From Chalara sp. BL73 (taxonomy: Eukaryota > Ascomycota > Leotiomycetes > Helotiales), in assembly GCA_918026815.1 (NCBI GenBank), contig CAKJVC010000182.1:682001-746000 (forward strand): a stretch of DNA of 64,000 nt. Reading direction: 5' to 3'. Of this stretch, positions 49,150-59,590 are shown one piece after another (within the stretch, counting starts at the first letter, position 1; every line of letters starts with the position of its first letter). The notes beneath the pieces were generated by a model. That model saw only the letters and a program-made list of their open reading frames with translations. It did not search any database and was not told the DNA's origin. A program made the position numbers and the translations under genes.

Positions 49150-52020
49150 AATTTTTTTTTTGCTTTTTTGACCTGTGAATGCCTATTAAAGTATCCGGCA
49201 CAATATTACCAATATCAGGAGTCGAAAGTCGAGGCAGCTTTTGACTACTATTACTAAATAGTTCTCAGTTCGTTGTTTCAATTGACGGTTCGCAGCGATT
49301 CTTAAGTGTATTTTGAAACTGAGTAGTCGAAAGTGGCTGATTTTAATAAATTGATTGACGTAAAGATTTAGAAATCTTGTAATCCCAGCGTTTTTAAGCA
49401 CGACGAGTTCGAACTTCTTCGTTTCCTTCTAGTTTTTCATTACTAATATAGTAATGATTTTCCCAAAAATCAATTTGATCAAGTTGGACTTCAAGGTTAT
49501 TTTCTCGCGTTTTAATTTCCGTTTCCATATTTTCAAGTATTATATCCTAGATATTAATAGTTGAAAATAGTAGATTTTGAAGCTCACGTGTTCGTGAATG
49601 TTCAACGAGCGAATGATAAACCAAAAGAAGCGACCGAATAGTTGTCGGTTGAAGCTGGCTACAGCGATATTCGCATATATCACGTGCAAAACTAAAAGTA
49701 CGTTCTACTCCAACACCGGCCATCGAGATACAAAGTAAGTTCCTAGCTATTGCTAATAAGCCAAAAAGCTGTGTTTCAAGCGATTTCCAAACAAGTAGCA
49801 GTAATCGATTATTAGGCTCTAAAAAAAACAACACAAAGATTAGTATAAAAATTAGTATAAAAAGTAGAATTGTAAACATACTCATAGCCAGCTATTCATT
49901 AATTTCAGAAAAAGAAAAGTTATTATTTTTGCGATAAAGGTTCTAAATGTCTCGAGTAAAGCGCTTGCGACTTAATGCCAATACTAAAAAGTCGTAATTA
50001 ACTTTTCGAATTTAAAAAAGTCGGTCAGCATTCGTAAACTTTTTTTTATATTCCGTATTGTATAACGACCGAAATTGACGCTCAAATTTTTTGGCTCAAT
50101 CAACTATTTTGAAATTAAGCCAGCAATAATCTTTTTCAAAGCATTTTAGTTTCGATTTTGGATCAAGAATTGCTCCGATGCTATACAAACTACTAAGACT
50201 ACTATATGTTTTGTTATAGTAAGTATCAAACTTAGCTTCTACAGCGTTAATCGCACTAATTAAATCTTTTACTCAAAGTTGAGCAACAGACTTTTTAGTT
50301 AATACTCGGCGAAATTCTTGCAAGTGTTCAAACAATTTATCGTAAATTAATAAAGCATAAAGCAATGTTATGCTTGTTGTTTTGCCGATTGTTGTTGTAA
50401 AAAAATTGAAAAGACGTAACAAATCGGCCAAATAGCCAAGTTTTTTCTATTCTAATGCAAAAAATAAAAAAAGCTTAGCAGAATCGTATACACTGCAAAA
50501 TTGATTGATAGACTCTTTAAAACGCAATGCACAAAGAATCATATGCACTGTTAAGTTCTATCGAGTGCATACATCAATTAACAATGTAAAAATTGAATTA
50601 TTCGAAAAAAATGAATCTCTGATTTGTTTTTGTTGAACTCTTTGAAATCGATGTTTCCGCTGTACACTGGAATTAACAAGAATAGCAAGCTTTCGAATTT
50701 AATATAAAATTAGTATAAAAATTAGTATAAAAGTCACGTGTTACATACTTTTGCTAGTATATATAAAATACTATGTTTGTTACTAGCTTTGATTCTTTCA
50801 AGATCAGACAGCTCTTTTTTTGCTACTCAATTCCGAACAAATGTGTCGTTAGTAGGCCTCAATTGAACAAAGCCCAAAAGTGCTTAAAAACTAAGCTGAA
50901 TCACATGCGATAAACACAGCATGTATTAAACTTTTTTTTTCAGAATACTATTAGCTTTCAAAGCTTCTTGTAAGTATCCGTTAATTTCGAGAACTATTGT
51001 AGTATTCGAACTCGCATTATCAGTTGTAATTAAAACAACACGATCAAAAAGATTGTACTGTTGAAAAACGTTATTAACAACTTAAGCAAGCGCATTTCCG
51101 GAATAAACATTTACTAAACTTTCAAATTCTATTAATTCTTGACAAAAAACCCATGACTTATTAATATAGTAAGCTATTATACCCATAAATGATAGTTTTG
51201 TTGTACTAGACTAGCAATCAAAAGAAATTGCAATTTTGCTTTTAGGAACAACATTTAAAAACATATTCTGTTCAAGTTTGACTGATTGTTCCATTAGTCG
51301 ATTCTTTATAGTTGTTGCAGAAAGAAATTCGAAATTTAGATTTTGCATAACAGCTAGCTTTCTCTATTCAGGATTTTCGACTGCGCGAAAAGAAGTACGA
51401 AGTAAAATAATAGTTGCAAAAACCTAGTCGTAAAATGCTTGCTTCGTAAAAATTAGTTGCTATTAATATTAGACATTATACTAATATTTATACTAATCTA
51501 CTTACAAAGATAGCGTGAAACATGTTTTCTACTTTTTTCTGCTTTGTATTACTTTGGCTAAAATAAACAAAGCATTGCCGAAACGCTATATAACCAAACA
51601 AAGCTTTTGTGCCGGTATTTCGCGTATTTGAATGTGCGAAAACTTTGTTGCAGTTTTGACATATAACTTTAGGCTTTCCGGTAATCCGGTGTATTCCTTA
51701 ATCGAATTGTTTCTAAGCAATAGATTTTCGATTTTAAGATTTCCAATTTAATTGCTTTACCAAATCAATTGATTGGTTTGCAACTGCTTGAACTGCCCAT
51801 TGTGTACTTAACTACTATTCAACAAACTTATCGTGATATTCGAGTTTCTATCGAAAATATAGGTTTTTTGGACCAATTTGCGAAAATAGTAAATTGTCAG
51901 AAGTATTTAGCTTAAATAAGCTAAAAAGATCAGAAAAGTCTTGCGAATTACTTGACTTTATAGCAACAAAAGTATACAAGTAAAAATAAAAAGCATCAAA
52001 TCGAAAAGAAAAAACAAGTA
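49150..52020 (-). pseudogene. hAT transposase, RIP-inactivated
   Basis: Reading leftwards, an N-terminal region (FSDLFSLFKLNTSDN) is followed by a BED-type zinc finger near 51700-51600 (CQNCNKVFAHSNTRNTGTKA, the first His ligand apparently Tyr). Next come FRAVENPE, then the RNase H-fold core with FDCxSSTTKLSFMGI holding the first Asp and VVLITTDNASSN the second (about 51240-51000). The hAT dimerisation domain is clear at 49790-49640 (GVGVERTFSFARDIC). The C-terminal tail ends with SKKQKKN near 49150. Nearly every break is TAA or TAG where CAA, CAG or TGG would fit. Introns share the TTAGTATAAA motif. Family membership is secure; the exon map is approximate. Confidence 0.82.
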
Positions 52021-52198
52021 TTTAAACACAAGTTAAATTACTACTTCAAAAAAATTGTACATATTAAAAGCTATAATTAAACTTCCAAAAATTAATGTAA
52101 AATATAATAATTAGTATAAAGATTAGTATAAAATTGAATATATCTGCTTAAAGTTCTCTGCTTTATTTGTTGTATATACTTAAAAACTACATATACAT

Positions 52199-53929
52199 TT
52201 ACAGCTTACGCGACTTTTGAAAGCTGCTTTGTAAACCAAAAAATGCTTTAACAATTGTTTGACTTAAAGAATTGTTTGTCATCAAAAACAAATCATTATA
52301 AGCGGAGAAAATACGTTCGTATGATCCATCTTCCGGAATTTCCGTAGTATATACTATATCAAACGCTTTTTTATAGTCTGTCAACGAATCGGAAAAGCCG
52401 AATCCTGTGTTATTTAACTTATTGTCGGCTAGCCACCAATTTGCAAAGCCCGGCAGATCGATCCACTCTTCATTTCTGTATGCTTATGCTGCAAAATTTT
52501 TCCAAATTGCTTTTTCTCTTTAAGTAAAGTATCTTTCAGGAGTTTTATACGCATAGAATTTGCTATATCAGTTAGCAGATTAGTATAAAAATTAGTAGAA
52601 ATTTGTACTTTTTGTAAATGTAAAAACAGCTTATTCTTTCTAAGTATTCCTGTCTACCAGCAGCAAGCTTTCGGATTTTGCGGAACAAAGATTGACAGCT
52701 TCGGCGCTATTTTTTTTGCTAAAACTTAAATTTAAGCTTTTTGGCATCCTGAAATTGTATTAGCGTTATACGAATCATTATATTAATCTGAAACTTACTA
52801 AAATGGATCGTTTATGCTTAGCAATCCCGTCATTTTTCAACTTTTTAGCAGATTTGCCGACAACTGCTTTATTACCGTTTTGCTTTTTATTCAATCTTTA
52901 CATATGCTCAAACTCGTATTCGTCTTCCGATTTATACTCAATATTTTTCTATGCTAGATTTCCATTATCATTAATTGTATATAAGCCACTAATTTCTTTA
53001 TAACTCAAAGCTTTTGCTACAGATTTTCAATCTTTGCTATTTCGTTTACTATACAAGTTAGTATAAAAATTAATATAATCAAAATTAAACGAACCGCTTT
53101 GTTTTAACTTGCAAAACAGACTGCTCAATTATTCGCTTTTGCTCGGCAAAAAATGCGAGTGCAAATTCAGCAGACTTTTTAAGGACTTTTTTTCTATATG
53201 TAATTGCTGTTTGATTTGCGGCTTTCGCTTTTTCGATCTGATTTTGAATACTGTTGCTTTTTATAGCTTCAAGTCTTTTTCTAGTTTTAACAGTATGCAC
53301 ATTAGTAGAAAAACTGCCCAAAGATTTGCGCTTGCGTTTATTAGAAAAACCGATTTGCTGCAAAGAATCAAGATTTATATCAAATTTATGATTTGAATCA
53401 TCAGAAATAACAATAATATCCTTGAAACCGATTAGTATACAGATTAATATAATATTTCAATAAAAATTACCTGAAAAAGTTGCTTTTCGAAAAGTGAAGC
53501 TATATTAGAAAGTAACGCAACCGAAAAGTAAGCGTATTTTGCAAATTTCAACTCGCAAGAACTAAAGCTTCAAAAATTAGTATAAAGATTAATATAATAC
53601 ACTAAAAACACGTACTGCGATAAATGTTTGACTTTGTTCAGATTTAATAAGTTGGTGCAAAAAGAATGAATAAAAGAAAAGTACGCGTTATCCTGAAAAA
53701 TAAAGCAGTCGCGTTTTTATGCTTCGATTTTAAAGCACTCAACTACTTTTTACAAGCTTGACTTCTTTTAACTTTCAATTAAATTTACCAACAACTACAC
53801 TATACACAAGTATATATTATATTTATTTTTTTCATATTCTATTTTTATATTAATCATTATACTAATTCTTTATAGTCTTCTCGTCGAAATCACAAAGCTA
53901 TAATTTCAATTTTACGTGTCAATATTCAT
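52199..53929 (-). pseudogene. Unknown lysine-rich, coiled-coil-like cargo gene
   Basis: Minus-strand segments between TACTAAT-rich introns read as one protein. They are VECFKIEA-stop-KRDCFIFQDNAYFSF (near 53720), ELKFAKYAYFSVALLSNIAS (near 53530), and a large exon 53420-53091 (DIIVISDDSNHKF, then NKRKRKSLGSF and a Lys/Glu/Gln-rich helix ending KTKRF). Then comes a Lys-rich segment near 53000-52810 (SEDEYEFEHM, KSAKKLKNDGIAKHK), and a last exon 52500-52199 (EEWIDLPGFANWWLADNKL...SSFQKSRKL, TAA). Internal stops are of the RIP type. No family was recognised. Composition suggests a nuclear, nucleic-acid- or histone-binding protein, which is inference. It is divergent from the H3-like gene, with starts about 100 bp apart. 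Exon limits are approximate. Confidence 0.5.
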
Positions 53930-54026
53930 TTTCACTTTTACTTTTTCTAAAAAAAATTTGCGACTTTGCACAAGTACATATTATTCTGTATTATACTAAT
54001 ATTTATTCTAATCTTAATAAGTTACA
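53930..54026. promoter_or_regulatory. Divergent promoter interval between the H3-like and lysine-rich genes
   Basis: The two cargo genes start back to back with roughly 100 bp between them. The interval is AT-rich and contains a copy of the TTATACTAATATTTAT motif near 53990-54010, which may be a 5' intron. A shared promoter is an inference from layout only. Confidence 0.3.
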
Positions 54027-54576
54027 ATAGCACGTACCAAAAAAATAGCTACTAAATCTGCTCGCAAACCCTTTGCCAAAACCTTTGCTAAAACCTCTGC
54101 TAAAACTTCTGCTAAAACTTTTGCAAAAGCTGTACTAAAGAAAAAATATCGATTGAAACCTGGCAGTAAGTTAATTAATATAATAATTAGTATAAAACTA
54201 ACATTTAAACGTAGCCAAAGCACTTAGAGAAATCAAACGATACCAAAAAAGCACTGAGCTTTTAATCCCAAAAGCTCTATTTACTCGACTAGTTAAAGAA
54301 ATAATGTATAATATTACGTCTCGACACGCATTTCGCATTCAATTTAGTGCTTTACAATGTCTCCAAAAAGCCGCAGAATCTGCTTTGGTAGCTGAGTTCG
54401 AGCGTAAATTATTTCATATAAATACATTATACTAATATTTATACTAATATTACTTTAAAGTCACAAATCTTGCCGCAATCCACGCTAAGAAAGTTACTAT
54501 TCAAGTAAAAGATATGCATTTGGTTCAAAGAATAAAAAAAGAAATAACGGGCTACAAGTACCCAGGCCGGTGTTAA
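54027..54576 (+). pseudogene. Histone H3-like gene carried by the hAT element
   Basis: Exons are 54027-54165, 54215-54403 and 54461-54576, with introns of 49 and 57 bp (GTAAGT...GTAG and GTAAAT...AAAG). All phases agree and no internal stop occurs over 147 residues. The tail starts ARTKKIATKSARK, keeping ARTK and Lys9-Ser10 of H3, then has AKTF/AKTS repeats where H3 has its Lys14-Lys27 region. The core follows H3 closely: KPG-KALREIKRYQKSTELL in helix N, then FTRLVKEI in helix 1. Loop 1 is two residues longer than in H3. Next come LQKAAESALVAEFE, TNLAAIHAKKVTIQVKD and a divergent C-terminus (ITGYKYPGRC). The expected ATG reads ATA (54027-54029), a G to A change; alternatively the start codon lies in an upstream exon. 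If expressed it should enter nucleosomes. Confidence 0.85.
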
Positions 54577-54774
54577 AGAATCAAACGCAGTTCATACAAA
54601 AGAAATAAGTTAAGCAATGGAGTTATTAAAAGTATACACGCTAGCGATAGGGCGCTAAGCACATAATAAAATTCACAAACCAAAATTTTAATACTTTTAT
54701 GTCGCGTAGCTTTTTGATTAGTAGACTTATTAGTATAACTTCTCTAACTGTACAGCAACTATTGTAATGTCACG

Positions 54775-54922
54775 TGTAAATGTAATGGGTGCTTGGCACC
54801 CCATCAAGACCCCATGGGGTGGGGTGGGTGCTTTTGATAGACCCCAACCCATGGGGTGGGACCCCGACGGGTGGGGTCAAGTAGGTGAAAACCCGCCCCG
54901 TGGGACCCCAGTTCGCAGTCTA
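54775..54922 (-). repeat. Right hAT terminal and subterminal repeats
   Basis: Inverted counterpart ending CGCAGTCTA, preceded by CCCGCCCCGTGGGACCCC and repeated CCCATGGGGTGGG motifs. Confidence 0.85.
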
Positions 54923-55369
54923 CTGGACAGAATCACGGCTTCCTTCTGGGCCTGCTCTGTATCGCATTGCAACCTCGCCTTGTTCCCTTCCTAGGTGATG
55001 CTTTGGATCTTTGCACTCCCGCCATCATCGTTGCTTGGTTTCGGAACAATTTGAAGTATGTAGCACTCTTGTATCCTAGCTTCGAAGGATGTGGAGAGAT
55101 ATGTTGCCGTTTTCGTCCGGATCCTCGATTAGCATTTCCCATTTGTCGTCCATGCTTCGAGATTTGAACCCGACTTTGAGCTTTTCCACGTCTGCATCGC
55201 TGATCGGCAGATCCTAAGGTGCTGTGAGAGGCTCCTTCATGGGATTTTTCGAGCCGCGCTCGTACGTCGCCGAAAGCCACTTCTTCATCTCCTCCTCGTC
55301 CACATCGCTGTCCGTCGTCGGAAGCTTCGTCGTAGGCTCCTCCTGTTCCGCATTGCTGTGCGACGTCAT

Positions 55370-56177
55370 TCTGTAATTTGCATCGCAGAATGTGTTGGCT
55401 GTGATGAGCATTAAAACACCGAGGATTGCGATTGGAAGTTCGTACGTACCTGTCGTTAGAAGGTCACGGCAGTTGGTGGTGAATGCGTTGGTTGACTTGG
55501 GTAGAGGACTTAGGAGGTACTGGGATGAAGCTGTGTAGAGATCGAGGTCTAGCATCGGGGGGCCTACATTATTTGCGTTGCATAAATGCATTATTAGCCC
55601 TACCATCACTTATGTATATATATATAAGCACAAGCGAAAGGGCCATAAATAATTTGCTATCAGCGCGTTCACCTTGTGCATCTCCTGAAGCTGATCGGCG
55701 GAAGCCCTGTGAATAGTCGACTTCCTCCAAATGGCTATCATTTGAGACCACGATGGGTATCTCAATGATAATATTCTCCAATCACAGCGGGAGCCTTCGA
55801 GCAGAGGTAGACCTTGCGGAAGTGAACATAGATTCTGGTTGTTCCTTCCTTGTGTTATAGTGGGTATATTGTTCAACTTTTCTCTTAATATATAACCATC
55901 GAGTGGGCAGAACTATACTACCCAGGTTGGGTGAATTATCGCGCCACTTTTGCCATCACCTATCATTTGCAATTCGGAACACATGCCAGCATTCTTCGCT
56001 CTGCTCGGCCAGGGGCTAAATCACATCATATGCCAGTATCGGATGTTAGGGATACGATGAAAGCCTTGTAATAAATTCACTTAGGTGCTTAACATACTTA
56101 AGTGTTTAATATATGAAAGCATTTCAGTCCTTTGATAATACCAATATCTACTAGATAAAAGCCAGTGAACATAGGCC
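55370..56177. other. Intergenic, no gene seen
   Basis: Several short overlapping frames (55483-55876) without domains; a short TA microsatellite lies near 55615. Confidence 0.45.
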
Positions 56178-57759
56178 CTAAACCACAATTATACCCAGAA
56201 TGATCATTGCACTAACACCCAACACCATTGAAACTACAACTCTGAGCCCCGGGCTGGCCTGAAGATAATCAGTCTCAGGAGCCCCAGTCTCGAGGTTATT
56301 TCCTTGTTTAGTCTCAATAGGTGGAGGGGCAGTTGGATAATTTGCTCGACATGCACCCCTGCCTTTCCCTGGATTGGGTTTTGGAGATACAGCAAGTTGA
56401 CTGAAAGTCGGTTCGCTGTCAAGCCCGAAGTAATTAGTCGGCTCCTGTCCTGCAGGGACCGGTGTTTCTTGGGGAATGAATTCAGATGTCGGAGTGATGA
56501 TGGGGGGAGATACGGAGGCAGCTACTTCTGGCCCCGGCGTTGCGAGTATGGCATCGGGCGGCGAAGCCTCTGAGATGGAGCCATCTTCTCCGCCTGTATC
56601 CGGCTCAGGTGCGTTGTAGACTTTGATGCTTTTGAAATCCCAATACCCATTCTGATAAGCCTGCGGGTTATTCTTTACATAATTGGCACAGGTGTTTTCT
56701 GGGACAGGATTTTGGAGGTAGCAGCTGGTCTGTTCCCATACATTCTTGTCCCCAGCCCAGTCACCGCAAAACGTGGTGTCTATCACAACTCTCATATTCC
56801 GGAAATGAGCATCAATATCACAGGTGGAGCCTACGTTTAGCACAGATGGACCCCATGTTGAAGGTGACGGGTTGCCAGATGTGATGTCCGCCGGAATAGA
56901 ACCTCGAGAGAAAAACCAGACTTTGATGCTTGAAGGGAGCCACTCCATAGCATCTATATATTATAGTCAGCAATTTTTCGTACTTCTTGGGATAGATAAT
57001 GAAGAATGACCTACAAACACCTCCACCAGCAAGATTAAACGGGGTTCCATATGGTCCATCTGAGACACCACAGCCTACCGCAGCAGTCTTAGCATTATCG
57101 CACTGTGCAGAGCCTACAAACCCATTCTGCTCGTTGGCAACAAGAGTACAGGATCCTTCAGAGCCGTCCGTATGGAGAGAGATGAGGTTTGTTGTTGCCT
57201 CATGCACGCCTTCTATGATGTCCACTTCTCCATCACGAAACCAGTTCGGGCCGACTTGCCATCTGTACAGGTCAGATAATAAATTGAGGGGTAGCTACAG
57301 GAGATGAGGAAAAAGAGAGAAACATACAGCGCAGGCCAAAGTCCGCAAGTTGATGAAGGCATATGCTCGATATCTGCAATGAAGAGACCGTGGTTATACA
57401 CCTTGTTGCTCTCCAGGCGAACACTTTTTCGCCCGCGTTCGCCATCCAAGGGAACACTTGTTGAGTCAACTTTGATCCTCGCGACTCCATCACCCAATTT
57501 TTCGATGAGATTGTTTGATTCTGCATCATTGAAGCCCAGGTAGTCGACGTAGCCGTGTGTTGGATCGTCACCCTACTCCTCCATGAATTCCTTCTCTAGT
57601 GAAAAACCCTGGGTAGAGTGAAGTGCTTACAGTAAAGAAATTAAAATCAGTAAACAGGTTTGTACTGTCATATGTGGTCTCCAAGACATAAGCCGCGAGG
57701 ACAGGTTGTGAAAATAGAGCAGTTAAAGCCAGACTCATGGAGAGGACTGAAGCTGGCAT
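56178..57759 (-). CDS. GH16 endo-1,3(4)-beta-glucanase, secreted, probably GPI-anchored
   Basis: Exons are 57759-57631, 57572-57328, 57262-57015 and 56953-56178. Introns are 58-65 bp and all phases agree, giving about 465 residues. A signal peptide (about 1-22) is followed by the GH16 beta-jelly-roll. The catalytic motif GEVDIIEGVHE gives the ExDxxE residues Glu137, Asp139 and Glu142. Typical flanking motifs are LWPALWQVGPNWF (across intron 2), PFNLAGGGVYAMEW (across intron 3) and GYWDFKSIKVYN. The C-terminal about 170 residues are Pro/Ser/Thr-rich and end in a hydrophobic helix (VVVSMVLGVSAMIILGIIVV) with no charged tail, as in GPI-anchor signals. It should hydrolyse mixed-linked or 1,3-beta-glucan at the cell wall. 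It is intact. Confidence 0.92.
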
Positions 57760-57829
57760 AATGAGCAGATGGGTGGCAAGGCACGTCCACTCAGGAGAAC
57801 AGAACTGGGGCAAACAAGGAGTGAAGAAA

Positions 57830-59590
57830 TCAAAGTAAATTTAGAAGATAACATAGTAACTTACTCTACTGGTATGTATGTTTATATTGCGATGAGCGTC
57901 ATTAATAAGGGAAGGAATGGAAACTCGAGAAATGCCTGGCGACAATCTTGATTCTTCACCACTCATCAAGATATCTCCACCAGGAATGTATTGAAGTATA
58001 TGGCGAGCCTGGAATCCAAACTATGGATTCGCTTTCAGCCCTACGTCTCTAGTCAAGGAAAGGCTTGGCATAACCCGACTGAATTATTTAGTGCATGCCA
58101 GATAGCCACGTTCCGAACAACACGCTTCCATGCTATCTTTGAGTATGATTTGATGTTGTATAGTGGTCTAGTATGAGCAATACAGAGAACACGAAGCGGG
58201 CCATTGCTTTCCACCCTATCCCATCTCCCATCCCTTTCAAGAAGGGGCGGAGATACTTCTCAAGTAGAAGATTTCCGTGGGGGAGGAGAGTTTTGGATAA
58301 GGACGTAATCTAGAACCTGCGTTACATTATGTTAGCTGTTCATACTGAACCTCTATGGCGCTGTCCTGGTCTGGAAAACTCGAGCTTGAAAATGGACAAA
58401 GCAGCACAGGCATTTATCATATAAACTCTATATGCGCCATCTGAGAAGCGGGCATTGGCATGAGCGGTGGAAATTACAGCAAAAGCTACCGTGTCGATGA
58501 ACTCATACGATTTCTCTCTCCCAGACACCAGTATTTTGTATTAACTTGTTTCATAAGGCTGAGATCTGAGGTTTAGATTTAAGCCCCACACTAAATATGT
58601 GGCTGAAGCCCATGGCACAAGCCTCATTATATAAGCAATGCCCTCCACTTTAAGCGCTGGCAGTTTTACTCTGACTATGCAAATAGCTACTCGGCGTTGG
58701 TCAAAGTTCTCTGGCGGTTATTATGTCACATCATGGAGCAACAAATTGCCAACTGCCGCGCCATCAGGATAATGTCTCCGTAAAAGGTGTTTGGAAAATA
58801 GAATCTGTGTGGTGTTTACCCACCAGCCCCTCAAAAATTGTGCCGCAGATGGCGAGCGAATGGGATTCGTTGATATTTGTGCCATCCACCACGACTTTGC
58901 AACGACAACATGCTTATGCAACCAACCCAGCAAGATCGGGCCAATGCTATCAACACCCTTTGGCACTCAGCCACGCTAGCTTATCTGCTTACAGTAGCTC
59001 TCTGCAGACCACGCACCCCATTATCGCGTTCCCTGACCTCATCTTGAGCATCATTCGTTGAATAAGGCCGAAGATATACTATCCAGATGCATGCATACCA
59101 CATTTTGGGGCCAAGTCGCCTTCTAAACCAATAATAGTGCTCTGGAGTTGTTAAATGCGCCCCCAAAAATGGAATCTCGAGAGGCTGAGACCAACCCAAC
59201 AGATTGTATCCGAGCTACAGTGCTGCACGGCGGGGAGATCCCCCTCCCACACGGTCTAGAACTGGCCTACTTCTTGCTGATCTTTGCAATAGCTTCCCAT
59301 ACATTCCCTTCCACTTGATATTCTACAACATCTTCTATGTAATTAACGCCTTTATTATCTAATTTTTAAAGCAACAATACTGGTTTCAAAAGCCCTGACA
59401 AGATCACAGGCTATTATCGCACGTCACTCCCAAAGCTCTTCATATCATTCTGCCCCGCCCGCCTGTGGTGTGTCCCATACAGACACAATCGGACAGCGAC
59501 GAGAAACGGACTCTCATGGCATAGTCTATCTAAAATTTGTACGTCGTTGAAGGAGCTGCTTTCGCCAAATTCGATTTGCGGATCTGCAAC
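57830..59590. other. Intergenic, no gene seen
   Basis: About 1.8 kb between two divergently placed genes. Short frames overlap on both strands around 58720-58980 without domains. Confidence 0.5.

Larger units (their letters stand above)
48691..54922 (-). mobile_element. hAT transposon with histone H3-like cargo
   Basis: The 8-bp target duplication CTGGACAG lies at 48683-48690 and 54923-54930, as for hAT elements. The ends are inverted, starting TAGACTGCG, followed by GC-rich subterminal DNA full of GGGACCCC/CCCATGGGG-type repeats (about 48710-48830 and 54785-54910). The 6.2-kb element is otherwise very AT-rich. It carries a relic transposase (minus, about 52020-49150), a lysine-rich unknown gene (minus, about 53930-52199) and a histone H3-like gene (plus, 54027-54576). 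Stops are mostly TAA or TAG where CAA, CAG or TGG is expected, so RIP has inactivated it. Confidence 0.9.
48580..55369 (-). pseudogene. Conserved host gene split by the hAT element
   Basis: The N-terminal part reads on the minus strand from ATG at 55369 (MTSHSNAEQEEPTTKLP). It runs through DVDEEEMKKWLSATYERG, SDADVEKLKVGFKSRSMDDK and WEMLIEDPDENGNISLHI to VILS at 54930. Directly after the transposon, in the same frame, comes RGYLHCEFETLPRYPSSVLWDPSAYKKL, ending in TAG at 48580. Removing 48691-54922 and one CTGGACAG copy joins the halves in frame. The older part also carries TAG codons near 55214, 55077 (with a 1-bp frameshift, at an expected Trp) and 54999 (at an expected Trp). The gene is thus dead twice over. 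It looks like a conserved fungal family of unknown function, probably about 190 residues before decay. Confidence 0.75.

Noticed and set aside
52803..53003. Plus-strand frames in the hAT interior (52803-53003, 53109-53396)
   Set aside because: They are antisense to lysine-rich exons on the minus strand, which carry the consistent intron pattern.
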